A stretch of DNA of 10,116 nt from an uncultured Clostridia bacterium. GTDB taxonomy: Bacteria; Bacillota; Clostridia; TANB77; CAG-508. Each line of letters begins with the position of its first letter. Position 1 is the first letter of the stretch. The notes beneath the pieces were generated by a model. It did not search any database. It was not told the DNA's origin and saw only the letters and a program-made list of their open reading frames with translations. Positions 1 to 6,297 of the stretch are shown piece by piece. A program made the translations under genes and the position numbers. The DNA is taken from assembly GCA_947625565.1 (NCBI GenBank), contig CANQOU010000037.1, forward strand, positions 1 through 10,116, read 5' to 3'.

Positions 1-1185
1 GTATTTTTAACAACACAATTAAATAGAGAAAACGTTACAAAAAATGCAATAATACCAGCAATTTTAAGACGTGGTTCCAAAAATATGCCAACACAGGAAG
101 ATATTAGCAAGGAATTAGAAGAAATGTATGGGGCCTCTTTTAACTGTGGAATTGATAAAAGAGGAGATAATCAAGTCTTAAAGTTCTATATGGAAAGCAT
201 AAATGATGCATTTTTGCCAGAAGGTGAAGAAAAAATATTATATAAAACAATCGAAAAATTATTAGAAATTGTATTTAATCCATTAGTAGAAAATGATGGA
301 TTTAAAGAAGAATATTTAGAACAAGAAAAAAACAATATAAAACAAGCAATAGAAGGGAAAATAGATAATAAAGCAAGATATGCAATAGACAGATGTATAG
401 AAGAAATGTATAAAAATCATCCATTTGCATTATATAAATATGGATATATTGAAGATTTAGAAAGTCTAGATAGAATAGAATTATATAAATATTATCAAGA
501 ATTACTAAAAAATTGTAAAATAGATATCTTTGTTTCTGGAATAATAGAAGACAATATATATGATACTGTTTGCAAATCAAATGAGATACAAAAATTAGAA
601 GATAGAGAACCTAAATATGAAAAAATGACACTAGAAGTTATACCAAACAATAATGAACAAGTTGTACAAGAATCAATGGATGTAACTCAAGGGAAATTAA
701 TATTAGGGCTAAATGTTGCTTTAGATAATCCAGATATGCAATATGATGCACTGATATATAACAGCATTTTAGGAGGAAGTGCAAATTCAAAACTATTCCA
801 AAATGTAAGAGAAAAGGCAAGCTTAGCATATGTAGCAAGCTCAAGTTACTTAAAAGCAAAAAACAATATCTTTATAAATTGTGGAATTGAAATTGAAAAT
901 TACGAAAAAGCACTAAAGATAGTAAAAGAGCAAATAGAACAAATGAAACAAGGAGAATTCACAGAAAATGACATAGAAGTAGCAAAAAAAGGAATGATAG
1001 ATGCGATACAGACAATTGATGATGAACAAGATACAGAAATCATGTATTTCTTTGGACAAGAATTTTCTGATAATAAATTAGATATTGAACAATATATTAA
1101 CAGAATACAAAAGGTAACAAAACAAGACGTATTAGAAATTGCCAAAAAAGTACAAATAGACACAATTTATTTTCTAAAAAATTAA
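1..1185 (+). CDS. yfmF: M16-family (insulinase-like) protein YfmF, non-catalytic member of the YfmF/YfmH pair; 5' end outside window
   Basis: The frame is open from the first base, and the translation starting VFLTTQLNRENVTKN matches the conserved beginning of this family. The gene therefore starts upstream, and the internal Met at base 85 is not the start. About 394 residues are visible, so roughly 25-30 are probably missing. The zinc-binding HxxEH of M16 peptidases should lie near the AILRRGSK segment but is absent, as is typical of YfmF. The C-terminal half keeps the M16 signature: GGSANSKLFQNVREKASLAY at window residues 258-277, with Arg270 and Tyr277. It ends with IDTIYFLKN. The catalytic partner yfmH starts 35 bases downstream, consistent with one operon and a heterodimer made of one active and one inactive subunit. 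Family annotation (YmfF in Bacillus) links the pair to 5-aminopentanol modification of elongation factor P; its substrate is not evident here. Identification is firm; role is from family knowledge. Confidence 0.93.
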   Translation, partial: VFLTTQLNRENVTKNAIIPAILRRGSKNMPTQEDISKELEEMYGASFNCGIDKRGDNQVLKFYMESINDAFLPEGEEKILYKTIEKLLEIVFNPLVENDGFKEEYLEQEKNNIKQAIEGKIDNKARYAIDRCIEEMYKNHPFALYKYGYIEDLESLDRIELYKYYQELLKNCKIDIFVSGIIEDNIYDTVCKSNEIQKLEDREPKYEKMTLEVIPNNNEQVVQESMDVTQGKLILGLNVALDNPDMQYDALIYNSILGGSANSKLFQNVREKASLAYVASSSYLKAKNNIFINCGIEIENYEKALKIVKEQIEQMKQGEFTENDIEVAKKGMIDAIQTIDDEQDTEIMYFFGQEFSDNKLDIEQYINRIQKVTKQDVLEIAKKVQIDTIYFLKN

Positions 1186-1220
1186 ATTCATATATTAGCA
1201 TAAAAAGAAAGGAGAAGCAT

Positions 1221-2510
1221 ATGCAAGTAATTGAAAATCTGAAGATAAAAGAAAAAATATATTCTGAAAAATTAGAAAATGGATTAACTGTTATGATAAT
1301 TCCTAAAAAAGGAGTGCAAAAAAAATATATTATATGGGGAACAAACTATGGCTCTAATGAAAGCTCATTTATCGTGCCGGGAGAAACAGAAGTCACAACA
1401 GTACCAGATGGTGTAGCACATTTTTTAGAGCATAAAATGTTTGAACAAGAAAATGGAAAAAATAGTTTAGATGTATTAACAGAAATAGGAGTAAATGCAA
1501 ATGCATATACAACAAATGACCATACAGCTTATCTATATGAATGTACAGATCATTTTTTTGAAGCATTAGATGAATTTATGGATTATGTACAACATCCATA
1601 TTTTACTGACGAAAATGTAGAAAAAGAAAAGGGAATTATCGGACAAGAAATAATGATGTATGATGATTATCCAGATTGGAAAGTATATTTAAATGCATTA
1701 CAAGCTATGTATCATAAATTTCCTGTTCGTTTAGATACAGTAGGAACCATAGAAACTATAAGTAAAATAAACAAAGACATATTATACAAATGTTATAATA
1801 CCTTTTATAATCCATCTAATATGGCAATGGTAATTTGTGGAGACTTTAATCCAGAAGAAATTTTACAGGAAATTAAGAAAAGACTAGTAAATAAAAAAGC
1901 AAATGGAGAGATAAAAAGAATATATCCAGAAGAACCAGAAGAAATAGTAAAAGAAAAAGTAATTCAGAATATGGAAGTTAGCAGACCATTATATACAATA
2001 GGAATAAAAGATAAACCGGCAGATACTTACCAAGGAAATGGCAAAGAAGAAATTGTAAAAAAACATATAGCAATTGAAATCCTATTACAGTTACTTCTAG
2101 GAGAAAGCTCTAATTTATATAAAACATTATATAATGATGGAACAATTTCTGCATCACCTAGTATGGATTACGAATTTTCAAGAGGATATGCCCATATTTT
2201 AATATCAGGGCAATCTAATGAGCCAGAAAAGGTATATCAAACATTAAAACAACAGATAAAAGAAATGAAAGAAAATGGAATCAATGAAGAAGACTTTATT
2301 AGAATTCGTAAAACTTTATACGGAAACTATGTAAAAGAATATAATGATGTAACAGATATTGCAAGAATGTTTTTAGCAGACTACTTCAAAGAAATTAACA
2401 GCTTTGATTATATAGAACAAATTATGACAGTTAATTCAGAATATGCATATCAAGTTTTAAATGAAGTTTTCGACGAAAAGAAGATGGTTTTATCAATTAT
2501 TGCGATGTAG
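1221..2510 (+). CDS. yfmH: M16-family zinc metalloprotease YfmH, catalytic partner of YfmF
   Basis: This 429-residue protein has the inverted zinc motif HFLEH at residues 67-71: His67 and His71 as ligands and Glu70 as the general base. The likely third ligand is Glu143 in GIIGQEI, with Glu136 as the conserved secondary acid. The first M16 domain covers roughly residues 10-220 and the second, non-catalytic one roughly 240-420. There is no signal peptide or membrane segment, so it should act in the cytoplasm. The start is fixed by AAAGGAG at 1208-1214, six bases ahead of the ATG. It follows yfmF closely and is closed by a terminator. Family annotation associates it with 5-aminopentanol modification of EF-P (Bacillus YmfH). 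In Bacillus an SDR-type reductase gene (ymfI) is nearby; here the unit ends after yfmH, so any such partner lies elsewhere or upstream. Peptidase fold and zinc site are seen directly; the substrate is unknown. Confidence 0.95.
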   Translation: MQVIENLKIKEKIYSEKLENGLTVMIIPKKGVQKKYIIWGTNYGSNESSFIVPGETEVTTVPDGVAHFLEHKMFEQENGKNSLDVLTEIGVNANAYTTNDHTAYLYECTDHFFEALDEFMDYVQHPYFTDENVEKEKGIIGQEIMMYDDYPDWKVYLNALQAMYHKFPVRLDTVGTIETISKINKDILYKCYNTFYNPSNMAMVICGDFNPEEILQEIKKRLVNKKANGEIKRIYPEEPEEIVKEKVIQNMEVSRPLYTIGIKDKPADTYQGNGKEEIVKKHIAIEILLQLLLGESSNLYKTLYNDGTISASPSMDYEFSRGYAHILISGQSNEPEKVYQTLKQQIKEMKENGINEEDFIRIRKTLYGNYVKEYNDVTDIARMFLADYFKEINSFDYIEQIMTVNSEYAYQVLNEVFDEKKMVLSIIAM

Positions 2511-2517
2511 AAAATTA

Positions 2518-2556
2518 GGTATAAATCTTATTTTATGATTTATACCGTTTTATTTT
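2518..2556 (+). terminator. Intrinsic terminator after yfmH
   Basis: A perfect 10-bp stem (GGTATAAATC at 2518-2527 with GATTTATACC at 2537-2546) encloses a 9-base loop and is followed by GTTTTATTTT. It begins eight bases after the yfmH stop codon and separates the M16 operon from the next unit. The stem is A+T-rich, so strength is uncertain. Confidence 0.8.
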
Positions 2557-2565
2557 ATATTTTAG

Positions 2566-2592
2566 TGTCAAATTTTGTCGACAAACGTCATA
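2566..2592 (+). promoter_or_regulatory. Candidate tandem Spo0A boxes, 10-bp phased
   Basis: Two elements resemble the Bacillus 0A box TGTCGAA: TGTCAAA at 2566-2572 and TGTCGAC at 2576-2582. They are exactly 10 bp apart, the spacing at which Spo0A dimers bind tandem boxes. A third, weaker one (CGTCATA, 2586-2592) continues the phase, so GTC recurs at 2567, 2577 and 2587. The middle element also sits in a perfect 12-bp palindrome, TTTGTCGACAAA (2574-2585). The array lies about 30-55 bp upstream of the -35 box of a Spo0E-like gene. Each box differs from consensus at one or more positions, so the assignment is an inference. Confidence 0.5.
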
Positions 2593-2621
2593 CGAAAGTT
2601 GTGAAAAAAGAAGAATTTTGC

Positions 2622-2650
2622 TTGACTAAAAAGGAAAAATATGGTAATTT
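2622..2650 (+). promoter_or_regulatory. Promoter of the spo0E-like gene
   Basis: The -35 TTGACT (2622-2627) matches consensus at five of six positions. A 17-bp spacer leads to a weak -10 TAATTT (2645-2650), preceded by TG in the extended -10 position (2642-2643). A strong -35 with a poor -10 fits a regulated promoter. Confidence 0.55.
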
Positions 2651-2694
2651 ATAAGTAAGCAAAAGATAAAATGATAGAAAAAGGAGATGTGTAT

Positions 2695-2847
2695 ATGTTA
2701 AATGATGAAATTTGTAAATTAAGAGATAAATTAAACAAAAGCATAGAATCAGGAGACGACTATTCTATTATCTATCAATTAAGTATTGAATTGGACGAAC
2801 TTATAGCCCAATATTATAAAACTAATAAAGAAGTGATAAAAAAGTAA
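2695..2847 (+). CDS. Spo0E-like aspartyl-phosphate phosphatase (sporulation regulator), 50 residues
   Basis: This small gene encodes 50 residues beginning MLNDEICKLRDKLNKSIE. Residues 29-42 read LSIELDELIAQYYK, the Spo0E-family signature (SxELD followed by LI..YY). Asp34 corresponds to the Asp of the SQELD motif, which is needed for activity. Family members fold as a two-helix hairpin and dephosphorylate response regulators, classically Spo0A~P, delaying sporulation. The length fits the short members (about 50-60 residues) rather than full Spo0E (85). The start is decided by AAGGAG at 2681-2686, eight bases before ATG 2695. An in-frame ATG at 2671 lies upstream of that ribosome site and has none of its own. 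The gene is monocistronic, with its own promoter and a strong terminator. Spo0A-box-like repeats upstream suggest control by the regulator it would dephosphorylate. Family assignment is good; the exact response-regulator target is inferred. Confidence 0.85.
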   Translation: MLNDEICKLRDKLNKSIESGDDYSIIYQLSIELDELIAQYYKTNKEVIKK

Positions 2848-2862
2848 TTCTTCCCCCAAAAT

Positions 2863-2898
2863 AAAAGTATTCTAGTTTATAAACTAGGATACTTTTTT
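2863..2898 (+). terminator. Intrinsic terminator after the spo0E-like gene
   Basis: The arms at 2863-2878 and 2881-2896 pair over 16 bp with one T-G wobble (2871/2888). The innermost pairs probably open to give a loop of about six bases. A run of six T (2893-2898) follows. Strong A tracts on the left mean it could also stop transcription from the opposite strand. It insulates the small gene from the helicase promoter that follows. Confidence 0.9.
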
Positions 2899-2914
2899 AA
2901 TGACTTATGAATAC

Positions 2915-2943
2915 TTGCCAATGTAAAAAAAGTATGATATAAT
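2915..2943 (+). promoter_or_regulatory. Promoter of the SNF2 helicase gene
   Basis: TTGCCA (2915-2920), a 17-bp spacer and a perfect TATAAT (2938-2943) with TG in the extended -10 position (2935-2936) form a near-consensus vegetative promoter. The expected transcript start is near 2950, giving a short leader of about 30 bases before ATG 2982. Confidence 0.85.
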
Positions 2944-2981
2944 ACTTAGCCAGAAACATAAAAAACCGAAAGGAAAAAATT

Positions 2982-5900
2982 ATGGACAATTCAATAGAAC
3001 AAAAAAATAAAATAAGTAAAAAAGAAGCAAGATATAAAAACTTTAGACAAATTGTAAATAATTTTTATAACGAAGAATTAGAAGGGATCCATCAAGAAGA
3101 GGAAATACAGATAAAAAACAAGGGAAGTATAAATATTGAACCTTATCTTATATATGATAAATTCTCTAATGATATGAAAGTAGAATTCAGAATTGGAGAT
3201 AAAAGGATGTATAAAATAAAGGACCTATCAGAATTTTATGATAGGATGTTAAACAATAGCTTTTATCGATATGGAGATAAACTTCAATTTATACACACAA
3301 AAAGTGCATTTAATGTACAAAGTCAAGAATTACTAGAATTTATATTAAAATACGCAGAAATAATAAAATATGCAAACTCTAATTCAAACAATCAATATAA
3401 ATACTATGGACAAACCTTGAGTGAAACAAGTATTATTCTAAGCAATACAGGACTTGATGACTTATTTGAAATATTAAAGGGTAAAACTGTGAAAATGAAA
3501 AAAGACACAGTAGAAATAGAAGTTGCATTTATAGACGAAGACCCAAAATTAGAGTTTACATTAAATCAAATAGAAAAAGAAGAATATACAATTACACCAA
3601 ATGTAGATATATTTCATATGAATGTACTTAGAGGAAAAAAACATAAATATATCTTACAGGAAAACAGTCTATATCGAATGACACCAGAATATATAAATAC
3701 AAATTTTAGACTATGGCAAAGCTTTAGAGAAAAGTATGTATCAGAATTACACTTACAGAAAAAAGACTTAGTCCAACTATTTTCTATCGTAATACCAAAA
3801 GTAAAAAATGCGATAAAAATGGGAAATGTCGAAGAAAGTGAAATAGAAAAATTAAGACCAAAAGAACTTGGAATAAAAGTATTTTTAGACTTTGACGAAA
3901 ATGACTATATAATTGCAGATATAAAATTCTGTTATGACACATTTGAATTTAATCCATTAGACGAAAATAAAAAAATTGAAATCCCAAGAAACATAGTAGA
4001 AGAAGCAAAGGCACTTAATATATTTAGGCAAACAGGATTTATGTTTGATGTAAAAAACATTCGATTTATTTTACCAGACAATGATAAAATTTATGAATTT
4101 TTAACAAATGATATTACATACTATATGCAAAAATTTGAAGTAATGATAACAGACAACTTTAAAAATAAACAAATTACAAAACCAAAAATAGGAGCTTTAG
4201 GAGTTAAAGTAGAAAATGATTTATTAACAATAGATTTTAGTAAAATAGATTTTAATATAGAAGAATTACAAGACATTATAAGCAAATATAGATTAAAAAA
4301 GAAATACCATAGACTAAAAGATGGCACATTTTTAGAATTGGAAAATAATAAAGAAATATCATTTTTAGACCAAATAATTACAGGAATGGGAGTAAGCTAT
4401 AAAGATATAAAGCAAGGACAAATACAGCTTCCTGCAAATAGAAGCCTATATCTAAATCAGCTACTAAAAACACTAAAAGGGACAGAAATAACAAAAAATC
4501 AAGAATATAAAGAAATGATAAATAATTTTAACCAAGAACTATTACTAGAAGAATTTGACTTGCCACAAAATTTAAAAGCACAATTACGTTATTATCAAAA
4601 AATAGGATTTAATTGGTTAAAAATATTAGACAACTATAAATTTGGTGGAATATTAGCAGATGATATGGGACTAGGAAAAACATTGCAAATTTTAGCAGTT
4701 ATCTTATCATATGTAGAGCATACAAAAAAAGAAGGAAATATAGTAAAACCAAGTATTGTAATATCACCAAGCTCTTTAACACTAAACTGGCTCAATGAAG
4801 TACATAAATTCACACCAGATTTAAAAGTACAAGTTATAAGAGGAACAGCATATGAAAGAAAGAGACAAATATCAAAAATATCAGATTATGACTTGATTAT
4901 CACATCATATGATTTATTAAAAAGAGATATTGAAATATATAAAGAATATAATTATCAATTTAGATATGCAGTAGCAGATGAGGCACAATATTTAAAAAAT
5001 AGTAATACACAAAATGCAAAAGCAATAAAACAAATAAAAGCACAATCAAGATTTGCTTTAACAGGAACACCTATAGAAAATTCATTAGCAGAAATTTGGT
5101 CAATTTTTGATTTCATCATGCCAGGCTATTTATTTGGATATAAAAACTTTAAAACGACATATGAAATGCCAATAGTAAAAGACAATGATGAAAGTGCCAT
5201 GAAAAAACTAAAAATGTTAATAGAGCCATTTGTATTGAGAAGAACTAAAAAAGAAGTATTAACAGAATTACCAGAAAAAACGGTAACAATATTAAATAAT
5301 GAAATGGAAGAAGAACAGCAAAATATATATTTGACATATTTAGCACAAGCTAAAGAAGAATTAACAAGTGAAATCAAAATAAATGGATTTGAAAAAAGTC
5401 AAATGAAAATATTAGCATTATTAACTAGATTACGCCAAATCTGTTGCCATCCAGGACTATTTTTAGAAAAATATAATGGAACTAGTAGTAAGTTAGAACA
5501 ATGTATGGAAATAGTAGAAAATGCAATAGCATCAGAACACAAAATATTGATATTTTCTACATATACATCAATGTTTGAATTTATAGAAGAAGAATTAAAA
5601 TCAAGAAATATTTCATACTATAAATTAACAGGAGCAACAAAAGTAGACGAAAGAATAAAATTAGTAGACGAATTTAATGAAAACCCAGATATAAAAATAT
5701 TTTTAATATCACTAAAAGCAGGAGGTACAGGATTAAACTTAACAGGAGCAGATATGGTGATACATTATGACCCTTGGTGGAACTTATCTGCAGAAAATCA
5801 AGCAACAGATAGAGCATATAGAATTGGACAGAAAAACAATGTACAAGTATATAAACTGATTACTAAAAATTCAATTGAAGAGAAAATTTATGAGTTACAA

Positions 5901-5996
5901 ATGAAAAAAGAAGAACTTATAGATAATATATTAAGCACAAAAACTACATTTATTAACAAACTAACAAAAGAAGAAATAATGAACTTATTTAAATAA
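2982..5996 (+). CDS. SNF2/Rad54-family ATPase (DEAD/DEAH-box helicase superfamily 2)
   Basis: The protein has 1004 residues. The C-terminal half is a complete two-lobe SNF2 motor: LRYYQ region at 535-539, Walker A LADDMGLGKT with Lys566, Walker B DEAQ at 666-669, motif III LTGTP at 693-697, motif V GGTGLN at 914-919, and motif VI RAYRIGQ at 944-950 (Arg944, Arg947). It ends with LTKEEIMNLF, common in bacterial members. Residues 1 to about 520 form a long N-terminal region like that of bacterial SNF2-associated proteins, but I see no CxC...CxH SWIM zinc finger, which many relatives carry. Such proteins are dsDNA-dependent ATP-driven translocases; the bacterial role is poorly defined and probably in transcription or nucleoid maintenance. 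ATG 2982 follows AGGA at 2971-2974. The gene has its own promoter and terminator. No methylase, nuclease or other defence partner is adjacent, so a defence role has no support here. Confidence 0.93.
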   Translation: MDNSIEQKNKISKKEARYKNFRQIVNNFYNEELEGIHQEEEIQIKNKGSINIEPYLIYDKFSNDMKVEFRIGDKRMYKIKDLSEFYDRMLNNSFYRYGDKLQFIHTKSAFNVQSQELLEFILKYAEIIKYANSNSNNQYKYYGQTLSETSIILSNTGLDDLFEILKGKTVKMKKDTVEIEVAFIDEDPKLEFTLNQIEKEEYTITPNVDIFHMNVLRGKKHKYILQENSLYRMTPEYINTNFRLWQSFREKYVSELHLQKKDLVQLFSIVIPKVKNAIKMGNVEESEIEKLRPKELGIKVFLDFDENDYIIADIKFCYDTFEFNPLDENKKIEIPRNIVEEAKALNIFRQTGFMFDVKNIRFILPDNDKIYEFLTNDITYYMQKFEVMITDNFKNKQITKPKIGALGVKVENDLLTIDFSKIDFNIEELQDIISKYRLKKKYHRLKDGTFLELENNKEISFLDQIITGMGVSYKDIKQGQIQLPANRSLYLNQLLKTLKGTEITKNQEYKEMINNFNQELLLEEFDLPQNLKAQLRYYQKIGFNWLKILDNYKFGGILADDMGLGKTLQILAVILSYVEHTKKEGNIVKPSIVISPSSLTLNWLNEVHKFTPDLKVQVIRGTAYERKRQISKISDYDLIITSYDLLKRDIEIYKEYNYQFRYAVADEAQYLKNSNTQNAKAIKQIKAQSRFALTGTPIENSLAEIWSIFDFIMPGYLFGYKNFKTTYEMPIVKDNDESAMKKLKMLIEPFVLRRTKKEVLTELPEKTVTILNNEMEEEQQNIYLTYLAQAKEELTSEIKINGFEKSQMKILALLTRLRQICCHPGLFLEKYNGTSSKLEQCMEIVENAIASEHKILIFSTYTSMFEFIEEELKSRNISYYKLTGATKVDERIKLVDEFNENPDIKIFLISLKAGGTGLNLTGADMVIHYDPWWNLSAENQATDRAYRIGQKNNVQVYKLITKNSIEEKIYELQMKKEELIDNILSTKTTFINKLTKEEIMNLFK

Positions 5997-6002
5997 ATCA
6001 AT

Positions 6003-6031
6003 TTGAACAAAATAGATATATATGATATAAT
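6003..6031 (+). promoter_or_regulatory. Promoter of scfA-trmFO, overlapping the helicase terminator
   Basis: TTGAAC (6003-6008), a 17-bp spacer and a perfect TATAAT (6026-6031) form a good promoter starting only seven bases after the helicase stop codon. Its -10 box overlaps the left arm of the terminator hairpin. A transcript starting about seven bases downstream, near 6038, would lack most of that arm and so should escape termination. Confidence 0.75.
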
Positions 6032-6068
6032 AGTTATGATTTCTAAATAGAAATCGTAACTATTTTTT
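6029..6068 (+). terminator. Intrinsic terminator of the SNF2 gene, in the scfA leader
   Basis: The arms 6029-6044 and 6049-6064 pair over 16 bp with one T-G wobble (6037/6056) around an AAAT loop, followed by a run of six T (6063-6068). This is a textbook Rho-independent terminator for read-through from the helicase gene. For RNA initiated at the overlapping promoter only about seven inner pairs (6038-6044 with 6049-6055) could form. Confidence 0.9.
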
Positions 6069-6086
6069 AGCGAGAGGAGGAACAAG

Positions 6087-6236
6087 ATGAAACATGTAAA
6101 AACACTGACGAGCAAAAAACTTTCTCAAACGCTCAAAAAAGGTGGTTGTGGTGAGTGCCAGACCTCCTGTCAGTCGGCATGCAAAACTTCTTGCACAGTT
6201 GGAAATCAGAGCTGTGAAAAAGAAAGCAGAGACTGA
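6087..6236 (+). CDS. scfA: Six-cysteine ranthipeptide precursor SCIFF
   Basis: A 49-residue peptide, MKHVKTLTSKKLSQ and onward, with six cysteines at 21, 24, 28, 32, 36 and 43. The core GGCGECQTSCQSACKTSC (19-36) followed by TVGNQSCE (37-44) is the near-invariant SCIFF signature. Members are ribosomally made peptides in which a radical SAM enzyme with extra iron-sulfur clusters links cysteine sulfur to non-alpha carbons of other residues (thioether, ranthipeptide class). The maturase gene usually lies immediately downstream; here trmFO does, and no maturase is in this window. ATG 6087 follows a perfect AGGAGG (6075-6080), six bases away. By hand count the gene is about 43% G+C, with 19 of 49 codons ending in G or C, against 8 of the first 50 in trmFO. 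It uses CTG, CTC, ACG, TCG, ACC and TCC, which are rare in neighbours. Identity is very secure; function of mature SCIFF remains unclear. Confidence 0.95.
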   Translation: MKHVKTLTSKKLSQTLKKGGCGECQTSCQSACKTSCTVGNQSCEKESRD

Positions 6237-6248
6237 CAAATAGTTACG

Positions 6249-6271
6249 GTGAGCAGGAAATTCCTGCTCAC
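6249..6271 (+). repeat. Perfect inverted repeat between scfA and trmFO
   Basis: GTGAGCAGGAA (6249-6259) and TTCCTGCTCAC (6261-6271) are exact inverse complements around one base. In RNA this gives a G+C-rich stem of about nine pairs with an AAATT loop. No T run follows on the + strand, so it is not a canonical terminator. It may act as a partial terminator, a 3' stabiliser of the scfA message, or a processing site that lowers trmFO expression relative to scfA. No promoter is visible between it and trmFO. Confidence 0.8.
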
Positions 6272-6297
6272 TACTTAAAATAAAGGAAAGATAGAAA

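Noticed and set aside
85..87. ATG at 85 as the start of the first M16 gene
   Set aside because: The frame is open back to base 1 and the upstream translation matches the conserved start region of the family, so this Met is internal.
302..580. Hydrophobic minus-strand open frame that could look like a membrane protein
   Set aside because: It lies wholly within yfmF, and its Leu/Tyr-rich composition is what antisense of A-rich coding sequence produces.
2671..2694. In-frame upstream ATG for the Spo0E-like gene
   Set aside because: The ribosome site AAGGAG (2681-2686) lies inside this extension, and nothing resembling a ribosome site precedes 2671.
2931..2946. AGTAT / ATACT dyad flanking the helicase -10 box, possible operator
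   Set aside because: Only five bases per arm in A+T-rich DNA and overlapping the core promoter; easily a chance match.
2982..5996. SNF2 gene as part of a defence island (for example DISARM-like)
   Set aside because: No methyltransferase, nuclease, phospholipase-type or other defence partner is present; the neighbours are housekeeping or regulatory genes.
6029..6068. Leader hairpin before scfA as a riboswitch or attenuator
   Set aside because: There is no conserved aptamer-like sequence or alternative anti-terminator arm; it is explained as the helicase terminator overlapping a promoter.
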